NCBI RefSeq assembly: GCF_003012055.1
Contig: NZ_JYGE01000007.1
Coordinates: 214,265 to 278,264 of the forward strand
Direction of reading: 5' to 3'
Source: Peptostreptococcus russellii
Lineage (GTDB): Bacteria > Bacillota > Clostridia > Peptostreptococcales > Peptostreptococcaceae
DNA length: 64,000 bases
Shown here: piece after piece, positions 10,261 through 19,167 of the stretch
Layout: every line of letters begins with the position of its first letter
How positions within the stretch are numbered: position 1 is the stretch's first letter
The notes under the pieces: model-generated
What the model saw: only the letters and a program-made list of their open reading frames with translations
What the model was told of the DNA's origin: nothing
Databases searched by the model: none
Translations under genes and position numbers: made by a program

Positions 10261-10266
10261 ACACAT

Positions 10267-10378
10267 AAAAAAGTAGTAATAAAAAAGTAGTAATAAAAAA
10301 GTAGTAATAAAAAAGTAGTAATAAAAAAGTAGTAATAAAAAAGTAGTAATAAAAAAGTAGTAATAAAAAAGTAGTAAT
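10267..10378. repeat. 14-bp tandem repeat, eight identical copies
   Basis: Unit AAAAAAGTAGTAAT, with exact copies starting at 10267, 10281, 10295 and so on. Perfect homogeneity implies recent expansion. Because 14 is not a multiple of 3, the unit's stop triplets cover all three plus-strand frames. Confidence 0.95.
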
Positions 10379-10380
10379 AA

Positions 10381-10575
10381 AAATAGACTTAGTAGGTAAA
10401 TATCAGCAAAAGTCCAATTACTAGTAAGAGAAAAAAGAAGGTAAATATAAAGAAGAATTATAAAAATAGCAATAAAGTACTAATAAAAAGAAGAGTAATA
10501 AAAACAAATAGATTTGCTAGGCAAATTACTAATAAAAGTACAATAATTAGCAAAAGAAAAAAGAAGATAAATAAA
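10381..10575. repeat. pair of ~70-bp imperfect direct repeats
   Basis: 10381-10450 and 10506-10575 align without large gaps. They share AAATAGAYTT, the block TACTARTAA/CAAAAG and AGAAAAAAGAAGRTAAAT. The offset is 125 bp. Confidence 0.6.
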
Positions 10576-10698
10576 AAAGTGAAAAAGCAAAAAATAATAT
10601 ATAAATCGGGCAGTTGCATAAGAAGGGATAAATATAAAAAATAATAAACTTTAAAAATTATAGATTATATGTATAATAGTAAGTGTAAATAAATCGAA

Positions 10699-10728
10699 GG
10701 GAGCACAGATTTTATCTGTTTTAAAATG
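10699..10728 (+). promoter_or_regulatory. folC ribosome binding site with a hairpin between SD and ATG
   Basis: SD GGGAG (10699-10703) is 22 nt from the ATG at 10726. The gap contains a perfect 6-bp hairpin, ACAGAT (10705-10710), loop TTT, ATCTGT (10714-10719). Folding it out leaves 7 nt, the optimal distance. No other in-frame start codon lies nearer the SD. Confidence 0.65.
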
Positions 10729-12135
10729 AATTATATAGAAGCAATAGATTACATACACGGTGTGGATAGATTTGGAATGATTTTGGGCTTGGATAGTATT
10801 AGAGAGTTATTGAGAAGGCTAGATAATCCTCAGGATAATCTTAATATTATTCATATAGCAGGTACAAATGGTAAGGGGTCAACTGCATCTTTTATATCAA
10901 GTGTATTAGTGGAAAGTGGATATAAAACTGGACTTTATACATCACCTTTTTTAGAGAATTTTAATGAGAGAATTAGAATCAATGGAGAAGAAATAAAAGA
11001 CGAGGATCTTGCTCAGTGTGTCACAGATGTAAGAGAAAAGGTAGAAGAGATGATAGCTGATGGACACAATCACCCAACAGAATTTGAAATTGTTACTGCT
11101 ACAGCTTTTTATTTCTATAATAGAGAAAAGGTAGATGCCCTAGTATTAGAGGTAGGCCTTGGAGGAAGATTTGATGCCACAAATGTAATAGATAACTCAC
11201 TTGTAAGCGTTATAGCATCTATAAGTAAGGATCATATAGGCATATTAGGAGATACAGTAGAAAAAATCGCCTTTGAAAAGGCAGGAATTATAAAAGAAGA
11301 TGGTCAAGTGATACTATATGGTCAAGATGGTCAAGAAAAAAATGTTGAAAAAGTGATTGAGGATATATCAAAAGAAAGAAATGCAAAGCTCATAGTTACT
11401 GATAATGTTAATATAGATATAAAGAAGTCAAATTTGAATAATCAAGTATTTAGCTTTACTGATTATCTAGGTAATAGATTTGAAGATATAAAAATAAGAA
11501 TGATAGGTGAGCATCAAATAAGAAATGCTGTTTTGGCCATAAATACAATATCATATCTTAGAGAAAATAATATATTTACCAACATTACGGAAGAATCTTT
11601 GAAAAAGGGATTATTAAACAGTAGATGGGCAGGCAGACTAGAGCTTATTTCTGAGAAGCCAATATTTATTATAGATGGTGCACATAATGTAGAAGCTGCT
11701 CAACTTTTAGCCAATGAGATAGATAGATTATTTAGTGATGAGTGGGATAAGACTCTTATACTAGGTGTATTGGCTGATAAAGAAGTAGATGCAATAGTAA
11801 AGATTTTAATTCCAAAGTTTGATAGAATTATTATAACTTTGCCTGATAACCCAAGGGCAATGAAGGTAGATGAGCTTGCCTATAGAGTAGGAATGTACAG
11901 TGAGGATATAGTCTGTATAGAAGATGTTGACTCTGCTGTTGAGTACGCACTGGACACTGTAAAAGAGTTGGATAAAGAATCAAAGACAAATATAAAGTCA
12001 AAATCAAAGAAGAAAAAGGGAAGTAAGGCTACCCTTAAAGATTCAAAAAATACTTTGTCAAAGAAAAAAGCAATATTTGCGGCAGGTTCACTCTATCTAG
12101 TAGGTCATATAAGAAGCTTTATAAAAAACAAATAA
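10726..12135 (+). CDS. folC: folylpolyglutamate synthase/dihydrofolate synthase
   Basis: A Mur-ligase-family enzyme that adds glutamate to folates (469 aa; the family is usually ~430). The ATP-binding loop is HIAGTNGKGSTASF (~43-56), followed by TSPFLENFNERIRING and LEVGLGGRFDATNV. The C-terminal domain has FIIDGAHNVEA and ends AAGSLYLVGHIR. The extra length is a Lys/Ser-rich insertion at ~420-450 (KSKSKKKKGSKATLKDSK), placed just before the last conserved strand and probably a disordered loop. The start ATG gives the family N-terminus MNYIEAIDYIH. Its ribosome binding site is unusual (see 10699-10728). The 3' end is part of a tandem duplication. Confidence 0.95.
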   Translation: MNYIEAIDYIHGVDRFGMILGLDSIRELLRRLDNPQDNLNIIHIAGTNGKGSTASFISSVLVESGYKTGLYTSPFLENFNERIRINGEEIKDEDLAQCVTDVREKVEEMIADGHNHPTEFEIVTATAFYFYNREKVDALVLEVGLGGRFDATNVIDNSLVSVIASISKDHIGILGDTVEKIAFEKAGIIKEDGQVILYGQDGQEKNVEKVIEDISKERNAKLIVTDNVNIDIKKSNLNNQVFSFTDYLGNRFEDIKIRMIGEHQIRNAVLAINTISYLRENNIFTNITEESLKKGLLNSRWAGRLELISEKPIFIIDGAHNVEAAQLLANEIDRLFSDEWDKTLILGVLADKEVDAIVKILIPKFDRIIITLPDNPRAMKVDELAYRVGMYSEDIVCIEDVDSAVEYALDTVKELDKESKTNIKSKSKKKKGSKATLKDSKNTLSKKKAIFAAGSLYLVGHIRSFIKNK

Positions 12136-12217
12136 GAAGTTTTATAAAAATAAATAAGAAATTTTATAAAAATAAATAAGAAGTTTTATAAAAATATATA
12201 AGAAACTTTATACAAAT
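12107..12217 (+). repeat. 22-bp tandem array running out of the folC 3' end
   Basis: The last codons of folC and the stop region (12107-12129) match the unit AAATAAGAAGTTTTATAAAA(AT). It repeats at 12130, 12152, 12174 and 12196 with progressive substitutions. The array therefore grew from the gene's own 3' end. Confidence 0.8.
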
Positions 12218-12370
12218 AAACACATATTAAATAATTATTAGAAAACTATATATAGATACTGCTTTGATAAAGCTATTGAAAAAAAATATATATATGGTTC
12301 TCAGAACTAGTAAGTAAATTTATGGTTTTTTATAGCTAAAATATAAGCCAATAAAGTTTCAAAAATATTA

Positions 12371-12398
12371 AGTTCGTTGCATCTGCAACGGACTTTTT
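12371..12398 (+). terminator. terminator downstream of folC
   Basis: AGTTCGTTGCA (12371-12381) pairs with TGCAACGGACT (12384-12394), with one G-U pair, and a T6 tail follows. The rest of 12218-12629 is AT-rich and holds only the hcp promoter region, where no site was clear enough to call. Confidence 0.85.
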
Positions 12399-12629
12399 TA
12401 TTTATCTAGAATATAATAATAATTAAGATAAAGAAAACAAGTTAAGACAATAATTACTGGTTGAATTCTTTATAAAAAATGCTTGCTTGTGTTTATATGG
12501 GTTTAAAAAGGGTATATTATAAGAATATGCGGAAAATTTAGAAAACAACATTTTACATATAAAACATAATATAGCAATCAACTAGTCAAAAATTTTGGCT
12601 AGAAATATAAAAAGAAGAGGAGAATAGTT

Positions 12630-14267
12630 ATGAAGGAATTAAATATGTTTTGTTTTCAATGTCAGGAAACAGCAGGAAATTCAGGATGTACAGTAAAGGG
12701 AGTATGTGGAAAGTCTTCAGAAGTTGCTAGAATGCAGGATTTATTGATGTATGCGACAAAGGGACTTTCAGAAGTAACAACTAAGCTAAGAGCAGAGGGT
12801 AAGGAAGTTTCTAAGGAAATAAATCATCACATCACTCTAAATTTATTTACAACTATAACAAATGCAAACTTTGACTTTGATGTGTTTGTAAATAGAGTCT
12901 ATCAAACTTTAGATATAAAAAAGGATTTACTAGAAAAGCTTGACAATAAGGAAAACCTTGGAGAAGCTGTTCTTTGGGATGAGAGAGATTTGGAAAAAAT
13001 GGATGAAAAATCTAGAAAAGTAGGAGTTCTTGCAACTGAAAATGAAGATGTAAGAAGTCTTAGAGAACTAGTAATATATGGATTAAAGGGATTATCAGCA
13101 TATTCTAAGCATGCAAATGTATTAGGATTTGACAATGAAGAGGTAGATATATTCTTACAAGAAGCTATGTACAAAACAACTCTTGCATTAAGTGTAGATG
13201 AGCTAATAGCTCTTGTACTAGATACTGGTGCAGCAGGTGTTAAGGGAATGGAACTTTTGGACAATGCAAATACTTCAACTTACGGAAATCCTGAAATAAC
13301 AGAAGTAAATATAGGAGTTAAAAATAATCCTGGAATATTGATATCAGGTCACGACTTATGCGATTTAAAGCAGCTGCTAGAACAAACTAAGGGAACTGGA
13401 GTAGATGTATATACTCACTCTGAGATGTTGCCAGCAAATTACTATCCAGAGCTTAAAAAGTATGATAATCTAGTAGGTAATTACGGAAATGCTTGGTGGA
13501 AGCAGAAGGAAGAATTTGAAAGTTTTAATGGTCCTATACTTATGACTACAAACTGTATAGTTCCTCCAAAGGATAGTTATAAGGATAAAATATACACTAC
13601 AGGATCAGCTGGATTCCCTGGATGTAAGCATATAGAAGGATCAACAGGAAGAGAAAAAGACTTTACTGAGATAATTGAACATGCGAAAAAGTGTCAGCCT
13701 CCTACTCAAATTGAAGAAGGAAGTATAGTTGGTGGATTTGCTCATAATCAGGTGATATCACTAGCAGACAAGATTGTAGAGGCTGTAAAGGCTGGAGATA
13801 TTAAGAAGTTCGTTGTAATGGCAGGATGTGATGGTAGACATAAGAGCAGAAATTACTATACTGACTTTGCAAAGGCACTTCCAAACGACACAGTGATACT
13901 TACAGCAGGTTGTGCAAAATATAAGTATAATAAATTGAATCTAGGAGATATAGGCGGAATTCCAAGAGTATTGGATGCTGGACAGTGTAATGACTCATAT
14001 TCTCTAGCAGTAATTGCTATGAAGCTTCAGGAAGTGTTTGGATTAGACGACATAAATGAGCTTCCAATAGTTTACAATATAGCTTGGTATGAACAAAAGG
14101 CTGTAATAGTATTGTTAGCTTTACTAGCTTTAGGAGTAAAAAATATTCACCTTGGACCAACTCTTCCAGCATTTTTATCTCCAAATGTAGTAAATGTTTT
14201 GGTAGAAAACTTTGGTATAGCGGGAATTGGAACAGTAGAAGATGATATAGAATTATTAATAAAATAA
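12630..14267 (+). CDS. hcp: hybrid cluster protein (hydroxylamine reductase)
   Basis: Cytosolic Fe-S protein carrying a [4Fe-4S] cubane and a hybrid Fe-S-O cluster. The family reduces hydroxylamine and nitric oxide in anaerobes. At 545 aa it has the normal Hcp length. The N-terminus has the cluster cysteines [11 protein letters not shown] then CTVKGVCG. Hybrid-cluster ligands are visible as [33 protein letters not shown] and [18 protein letters not shown] sits 7 nt before the ATG. It is monocistronic with a terminator immediately after. No separate Hcr-type reductase gene is nearby, so its electron donor is encoded elsewhere. Confidence 0.97.
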   Translation: MKELNMFCFQCQETAGNSGCTVKGVCGKSSEVARMQDLLMYATKGLSEVTTKLRAEGKEVSKEINHHITLNLFTTITNANFDFDVFVNRVYQTLDIKKDLLEKLDNKENLGEAVLWDERDLEKMDEKSRKVGVLATENEDVRSLRELVIYGLKGLSAYSKHANVLGFDNEEVDIFLQEAMYKTTLALSVDELIALVLDTGAAGVKGMELLDNANTSTYGNPEITEVNIGVKNNPGILISGHDLCDLKQLLEQTKGTGVDVYTHSEMLPANYYPELKKYDNLVGNYGNAWWKQKEEFESFNGPILMTTNCIVPPKDSYKDKIYTTGSAGFPGCKHIEGSTGREKDFTEIIEHAKKCQPPTQIEEGSIVGGFAHNQVISLADKIVEAVKAGDIKKFVVMAGCDGRHKSRNYYTDFAKALPNDTVILTAGCAKYKYNKLNLGDIGGIPRVLDAGQCNDSYSLAVIAMKLQEVFGLDDINELPIVYNIAWYEQKAVIVLLALLALGVKNIHLGPTLPAFLSPNVVNVLVENFGIAGIGTVEDDIELLIK

Positions 14268-14302
14268 CAAGTTGATAAAAATATTTTATTTTAAAATAAA
14301 GT

Positions 14303-14331
14303 AGGCGGCCTTTGGTCGCCTTTCTTTGTTA
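14303..14331 (+). terminator. hcp terminator
   Basis: AGGCGGCC (14303-14310), loop TTT, GGTCGCCT (14314-14321), then a T-rich tail. Confidence 0.85.
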
Positions 14332-14368
14332 ATAAAATAAAGTAAAAAAAAGAATAGTGAAAAAGTTT

Positions 14369-14444
14369 TGAAAACATTCGATAAAAGACTATAAAAATAT
14401 TGTTAATTATTGTATAATAGAAAGAAGTAGAGAAAATGTTTTCA
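14369..14444. promoter_or_regulatory. widely spaced inverted repeat around a -10-like TATAAT
   Basis: TGAAAACATT (14369-14378) and AATGTTTTCA (14435-14444) are perfect complements 56 bp apart and flank a TATAAT at 14413-14418. Each arm resembles a catabolite-responsive (cre) half-site, for example TGAAAACATTTTCT read on the minus strand. They lie ~200 bp ahead of the hypothetical gene at 14644. The rest of the gap is featureless. Confidence 0.35.
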
Positions 14445-14643
14445 CATACAATGTTAATTACAAAAAATAAATACATAGGATATTTATAGAAAAGGGTATT
14501 ATAATATATAAATTAATTTTTTAAGGTAGAATGACTTCAATAGTAAAGTGTAAGAATATAAAAATTGTGAAGATATTATCGCGTACAAACTGATATAGAT
14601 AAAAGTGCAGTTTGAAATATTGAGATATAGGGGTGTAGATTAT

Positions 14644-15252
14644 ATGATCGAGAAAAATAATAATGAATTTAAAAAAAGTTATAGAAGAATACTTCAACAG
14701 GAGCAGTTTGTTCAAGCAGTAGTAAAGGTGGCAAATGAGCAGCTGCCAGATATGAATTTAGGAGAAATACTTGACGAAAAATATGGAAAAATAGAAGACT
14801 GTAGCATAGCAATAACTCACGATGGTGATGTAAAGTGGTGGGAAAAGACACTAGGCAAGGTTGAAAATAGATTTGCCTATTCAGTAAAGAGAGTAGTTGG
14901 AGAAGATGAGGGCTTGTTAGATCATCTAAAAGAGGAATTATACAAATTAGGGCAAGAAATAAATGTGGAATATGAGAACCGTCCAGTGATATATATGTAT
15001 TATGTAATTAGAAATCTACTATTAGATGGAGGAGTTACAGAAGAGTTCAATAAGATAATGAGTGAGAGCTTTGATGAGGTAGTTTGGACAAGAAATAGAC
15101 CAACTACACAGAAGTATTGGACTTACTTAGATGTAGATTTTAATAAGTATTATATTCCTCTAAGAAGAAGTTTTATATATGGTTTATTAGAAAAAACGGA
15201 TATAAAGTTTAGCACATTAGACGATACAATATTTGTGCTTGCTAGAAGATAG
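14644..15252 (+). CDS. hypothetical protein, 202 aa
   Basis: I do not recognise this protein. It is soluble, with no signal peptide or membrane helix, and of mixed charge. Its start has amphipathic helices (KKSYRRILQQEQFVQAVVKVANEQLPD) and the middle is rich in Trp and Tyr (DVKWWEKTLG, YWTYLDVDFNKYYIPLRRSF). The ATG at 14644 was preferred over an upstream in-frame GTG (14605) because AGGGGTG lies 8-9 nt before it. It is isolated between the hcp terminator and a convergent terminator, so context gives no hint of function. Confidence 0.7.
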   Translation: MIEKNNNEFKKSYRRILQQEQFVQAVVKVANEQLPDMNLGEILDEKYGKIEDCSIAITHDGDVKWWEKTLGKVENRFAYSVKRVVGEDEGLLDHLKEELYKLGQEINVEYENRPVIYMYYVIRNLLLDGGVTEEFNKIMSESFDEVVWTRNRPTTQKYWTYLDVDFNKYYIPLRRSFIYGLLEKTDIKFSTLDDTIFVLARR

Positions 15253-15404
15253 ATTTGTAATATTTAATATTGCTACTTAGATTTGAGTTTCTATTAATAA
15301 GTTTAGGGGGGATTGATAGTCTTTCAAAGTTTAAAGTAGTAATTTAATCTTATAATACTTCCTAATTATTATAAGATTTTTATTATAGATCATCTAATTT
15401 GAAA

Positions 15405-15434
15405 GAGCTATTGGCATATGCCAATAGCTCTTTT
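15405..15434. terminator. bidirectional terminator, perfect 26-bp palindrome
   Basis: GAGCTATTGGCAT (15405-15417) meets its exact complement at 15418-15430. T4 follows on the right and AAA precedes on the left. It serves the convergent genes at 14644 and 15446. Confidence 0.88.
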
Positions 15435-15445
15435 GATTTAAATTG

Positions 15446-16684
15446 CTATTTAAGTGTAAATACTGGATATTCTCCTGTAGAGTTTACACCCTTGATTTGA
15501 TTTTTTAATGCTCCAAAGTATAATCTGATCTTAGAAGTAAAGGACAAATCTGAGACATTCATATATATATCAGATTTTGTAACAATATTATCATACTTGT
15601 CTGTAACAACTAACTCTCCAATTGGCTTTTTCTTAGCATCTTTTATACTTATTTTTTTATAATTTATTTTTTCCTTAAAGTTTTCATCCACCCTCTTCAA
15701 AGTTTTTACATCTTTCTTTGCAAAGACCTTTGCATTCAGTCTATCAGAATCATTTAAGTTTGTAGTAGTAATTTCCTTGTCCTTTTCATAAAGAATTTTA
15801 GTCTTATAATATTGATTAATAAAGACAAGTGAATTATAAGCTGAGCTTTGTCTATCTCTTTCTGTACCAGCTCCCATAGTTACACCTAGAAGCCTATTAG
15901 AGTCGTCATTTCCATCTCCTTTATCAGTCTTCATAGAATAGGCAAGACAGTAGCCAGCCTTACTTGTAAAGCCAGTTTTCAAGCCATCAACATTTTTGAT
16001 TAAAGGTAGCAGAGGATTTGTATTTTTCTCATCAATCTGTTTTTTACTATCTACTAATTTTTCTTGATTGGTAATTTCTGTTAGCTCTTTTGGATAGTGA
16101 GCATACATCCATTTAGAAAGAGTTAAAACATCTCTAGCTGTAGTAGTGTTTTCTGTAGAACTACCGTCAGCATTTATTTTATATGGTAGGCCATTAGGAT
16201 TGTAGAAAGTAGTATTTTTCATTCCAATTTCCTTTGCCTTATTATTCATCATCTCATTGAACTTTTCATAGCTTCCTCCAACGTGGCGGGCTATGGCAAG
16301 AGCTGCATCATTTGCAGAGACGATCATCATACCATCCATTAGTTTTTTTAATGTTATTTTTTCGCCTTTTTCTAGCTTTATATTTGTACCTTCTCTGTTC
16401 ACATCACTTTCTTCGATAGTGACTACATCATTTGGGCTAACCTTTTTTTCTTTTATAGCATCAAATGTTAAAAGCAGGGTCATAATCTTTGTCATACTTG
16501 CCATAGCTGATTTTTCATCAGGGTTTTTCTCATAGATAACTCTTCCTGTATCAAAATCAGAAATAATAGAAGACTTAGAAAATCCATCACTAAATCTTTG
16601 GGAAGCTCCAAATGCCACATTTGGCAAGAGCATAACTATGGAAAGCCCTATAGCAGTTACCTTTTTTATAAATTTAATAATCAT
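15446..16684 (-). CDS. D-alanyl-D-alanine carboxypeptidase (PBP5 family, S11)
   Basis: Low-molecular-weight penicillin-binding protein that trims the terminal D-Ala from peptidoglycan stem peptides (412 aa). A signal peptide (residues 1-26, hydrophobic then VAFG/AS) sends it out of the cell. The catalytic motifs are SMTK (~62-65), SAN (~124) and KTG (DGLKTGFTSKAG, ~237). A C-terminal beta-rich domain (~300-412) may help membrane association. SD AAGGAG sits 10 nt before the ATG on the minus strand. It is close to the DacF/DacA group; the exact paralogue name is uncertain. Confidence 0.93.
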   Translation of the reverse strand: MIIKFIKKVTAIGLSIVMLLPNVAFGASQRFSDGFSKSSIISDFDTGRVIYEKNPDEKSAMASMTKIMTLLLTFDAIKEKKVSPNDVVTIEESDVNREGTNIKLEKGEKITLKKLMDGMMIVSANDAALAIARHVGGSYEKFNEMMNNKAKEIGMKNTTFYNPNGLPYKINADGSSTENTTTARDVLTLSKWMYAHYPKELTEITNQEKLVDSKKQIDEKNTNPLLPLIKNVDGLKTGFTSKAGYCLAYSMKTDKGDGNDDSNRLLGVTMGAGTERDRQSSAYNSLVFINQYYKTKILYEKDKEITTTNLNDSDRLNAKVFAKKDVKTLKRVDENFKEKINYKKISIKDAKKKPIGELVVTDKYDNIVTKSDIYMNVSDLSFTSKIRLYFGALKNQIKGVNSTGEYPVFTLK

Positions 16685-16933
16685 CGCAAATAACTCCTTA
16701 AATATAATATATTAAAATTTTAAATTAAAATTATCCTAGTAGTTCATATTTTAAGTGCATATTTAATTTTAATTTTTCTCAACGTCCACTCTTATTTTAG
16801 CACTTATTTATAAAACTTCAATTTATTTTGCGTTATTGTTATAATTTGTTAATGTTTATAAGTGAAAAATAATCTATTTGTCATAAATATGTATGAAAAA
16901 GATATATTATATCAAAAAATAATTTTAAAAACT

Positions 16934-16962
16934 TTGACATATTTGCAAATTTCATCTAAAAT
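16934..16962 (+). promoter_or_regulatory. promoter of the DUF4364 gene
   Basis: TTGACA (16934-16939), 17 bp, TAAAAT (16957-16962). The start site would be near 16969, ~68 nt before the gene. The rest of the divergent gap 16685-17036 shows nothing else. Confidence 0.7.
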
Positions 16963-17036
16963 TATTATTAGAATATAAAATTTCTCACTTTGTGTTGGGG
17001 AAGATACATTGCTTATAGTATAGATAGGAGAAAGAT

Positions 17037-17567
17037 ATGTTTCAAAATAGTACAGATGATTTGATACTTGAAAAACTAGTTGTGTTATACACTTTAAACA
17101 ATCTAGAAGAAGATGTTACAGATTCACAACTTACACAGATAATATTGGAAACAGATGTAATGAATTATTTTACTCTTATGGTATTGCTACCAAAGATGAT
17201 AGAGTCAAAATTTATAATGAGATATAATAAAAATGATACAACGCTCTATGCAATAACTCAGAGTGGACTAGAGGTACTTATATACTTCCAAAATAGAATA
17301 CCAGAGTTTTTTAGGGAAAAGATAGATGAGTATCTTAGAGAAAATAGCGATGAAATATTTTCTTCTGTAATAAAGAGACAGTCTAGCTATTCTGTTCAGG
17401 GGGATTCATCGTATGTAGTCACTTTAATTGTTATAAAGGGGCGTAAAAATATTATGACTCTAAATCTAAATGTAGATACAGAGATAGAGGCAAAAGAGTT
17501 GTGTAGAAAATGGAATTATTCTTATAAAGATAGATATTCCATGATATTAGATATACTTAACTCTTAA
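17037..17567 (+). CDS. DUF4364 family protein
   Basis: A 176-aa cytosolic protein of the DUF4364 family, widespread in Clostridia and of unknown function. The N-terminal half reads like a winged helix (ILEKLVVLYTLNNLEEDVTDSQLTQIILETDVMNYFTLMVLLPKMIESKFI, then ITQSGLEVLIYF). This suggests nucleic-acid binding, an inference from pattern only. The C-terminal half is a predicted beta-sheet domain (SYVVTLIVIKGRKNIMTLNLNV). SD AGGAG is 5-6 nt before the ATG. Confidence 0.8.
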   Translation: MFQNSTDDLILEKLVVLYTLNNLEEDVTDSQLTQIILETDVMNYFTLMVLLPKMIESKFIMRYNKNDTTLYAITQSGLEVLIYFQNRIPEFFREKIDEYLRENSDEIFSSVIKRQSSYSVQGDSSYVVTLIVIKGRKNIMTLNLNVDTEIEAKELCRKWNYSYKDRYSMILDILNS

Positions 17568-17771
17568 AACTATGTTATACTATATTATAAAATTAGTTGC
17601 AATAAATTCTATTATAGTTCTAATTTTTTAAAAATATAAGCTAGCAACTATAAATTAAGATATAAAACTATATTCTTAAATATAGATTAAAAGTGAGCTG
17701 ATAGAGAAGTATTTATTTACTTTGTGGTATGAACAGGCTTGCTTATACCGCTATTTGCTGTGTTATCCAAT

Positions 17772-17806
17772 AAAAATGTGATGGTCAAATTGACCATCAC
17801 ATTTTT
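17772..17806. terminator. bidirectional terminator with 17-bp perfect stem
   Basis: AAAAATGTGATGGTCAA (17772-17788), one loop base in the perfect alignment, then its complement from 17790. A-run and T-run flank both sides, so it suits the convergent genes at 17037 and 17844. Confidence 0.9.
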
Positions 17807-17843
17807 ATTTTATATTGAGTTTGATTATAAAAATAATCTTAGA

Positions 17844-19136
17844 TTACTTTATAAAATTTTTGTACTTTTCAAATTCATCATTGTTTAAAACAATGTTAAG
17901 TTCTACACCGATATCATTTAAAGTAAAGTCTTCTATTTCAATTACTTTCTTTTCCTTTATTTCATTGAATATATCAAATTTTGAATATGGTATTAAAAGA
18001 GTAACTTCTTCTTCGTTTTCAAAAAGAGTTTGCTCAATAACATTTATAAGGTGATCAAAGTTATATCCTGTTTTTGCAGAAACATAGATTTTTCCATCAG
18101 TGCTTTCTGGAATATTTTCAATTTTATCTACCTTATTTAGTATACTAATATTTTTCTTTTTTGTAATTCCGATTCTTTGCATAGTGTAGTCCATAATATT
18201 TTTTTGAATATCCAAATCATATGAACTGGCATCATATACAGTAAGTATAAGGTCTGCATAGCTTAGTTCTTCAAATGTAGATCTAAATGCAGCTCTCATA
18301 ATACCTGGTAGGTCGCTGACAAATCCAACAGTATCAACTAGCAAATATTCCTTGCCATTTGGTAGTGTAGATTTTCTTAAAGACATATCAAGGGTAGAAA
18401 GCATCTTATCTTTTACAATAACAGCACTTTCTTCTGTATGATCAGGGTCTAGCTCAAGAAGTTTATTCATAATGGAAGACTTGCCTGAATTTGTATAGCC
18501 AATGAAAGCCACTAAAGGAAGTTCGTTTCCAACCTTTTTTGATCTTTGTACAAATCTATTTTTAACAGTAATAGCAAGTTCAACTTCTAGTGAATCTAGC
18601 TTTTCTCTTATTTTTTCTTCATCTGTAAGCAGTCTTCTGCCATTAGGATTATTTACACAAATTCCATTACCGTACTTATATATTCCCTGAAAACCTTCAA
18701 GTCTAGTAAGACGGTATCTCAGCTGTGCCTTTTCTATTTCAAGCTTAGTTTCTCTTCTATTGGATCTAGTTGATAATATATCAAGAAGAAGCATAGTTCT
18801 ATCAACTATTTTTTTACCAGTTAAATCTTCAAGATTTTTAATCTGCATTCCTGTTAGTTCGTCTATAAATACTAACATATTGACATCTAGATTTTTGATT
18901 TCAGTCATTAAGTAATCTAGAGCTTCTTTATCTAAATAATAGTCCTCATCAATCTTTTGGTGAAGTGTAATCTCAGCTTTTACTTCAGCACCTGCTGCTT
19001 GAACAAGTTCCTTTAGCTCTATCATAGAGTCCTCAACGCTTGTAGCATGAATTATTTCCCCTTCAGCCACGGCTATTGTTACTGCAATTTCATCAAAGCT
19101 ATTTACATTTTTATTTGATATTATTAGTCCTTCCAT
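17844..19136 (-). CDS. divergent HflX-family GTPase (paralogue of the upstream gene)
   Basis: A 430-aa GTPase that aligns along its length with the HflX encoded just upstream. The G domain is intact: P-loop GYTNSGKSS (~217), VDTVGF (G3) and LNKVDK (G4). The N-terminal HflX domain keeps VFIDELTGMQIKNLEDLTGKKIVDRTMLLLDILSTRS. However, the family glycine-rich motif GxGIGTRGPGExKLE is replaced by YGNGICVNNPNGRRLL. Canonical HflX splits stalled 70S ribosomes through this N-terminal region and its linker, so this copy may act differently. SD AGGAGG sits before the ATG. It starts 31 bp after hflX and is probably cotranscribed with it. Confidence 0.85.
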   Translation of the reverse strand: MEGLIISNKNVNSFDEIAVTIAVAEGEIIHATSVEDSMIELKELVQAAGAEVKAEITLHQKIDEDYYLDKEALDYLMTEIKNLDVNMLVFIDELTGMQIKNLEDLTGKKIVDRTMLLLDILSTRSNRRETKLEIEKAQLRYRLTRLEGFQGIYKYGNGICVNNPNGRRLLTDEEKIREKLDSLEVELAITVKNRFVQRSKKVGNELPLVAFIGYTNSGKSSIMNKLLELDPDHTEESAVIVKDKMLSTLDMSLRKSTLPNGKEYLLVDTVGFVSDLPGIMRAAFRSTFEELSYADLILTVYDASSYDLDIQKNIMDYTMQRIGITKKKNISILNKVDKIENIPESTDGKIYVSAKTGYNFDHLINVIEQTLFENEEEVTLLIPYSKFDIFNEIKEKKVIEIEDFTLNDIGVELNIVLNNDEFEKYKNFIK

Positions 19137-19167
19137 ATTAACCTCCTAAATAAACTGTACACCTATA

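Larger units (their letters stand above)
9461..10725. other. 1.26-kb non-coding gap filled with A-rich repeats
   Basis: No ORF with a plausible start was found. The left half (9461-10130) is featureless AT-rich sequence. The right half is a mosaic of short tandem and dispersed repeats (10201-10260, 10267-10378, 10381-10575). The plus strand of the right half is almost free of C. No RNase P, tmRNA or SRP RNA signature was seen. Confidence 0.6.

Noticed and set aside
10201..10378. Repeat array that could be taken for a CRISPR
   Set aside because: Units are directly adjacent with no unique spacers, only 14-20 bp long, and no cas gene is in the window.
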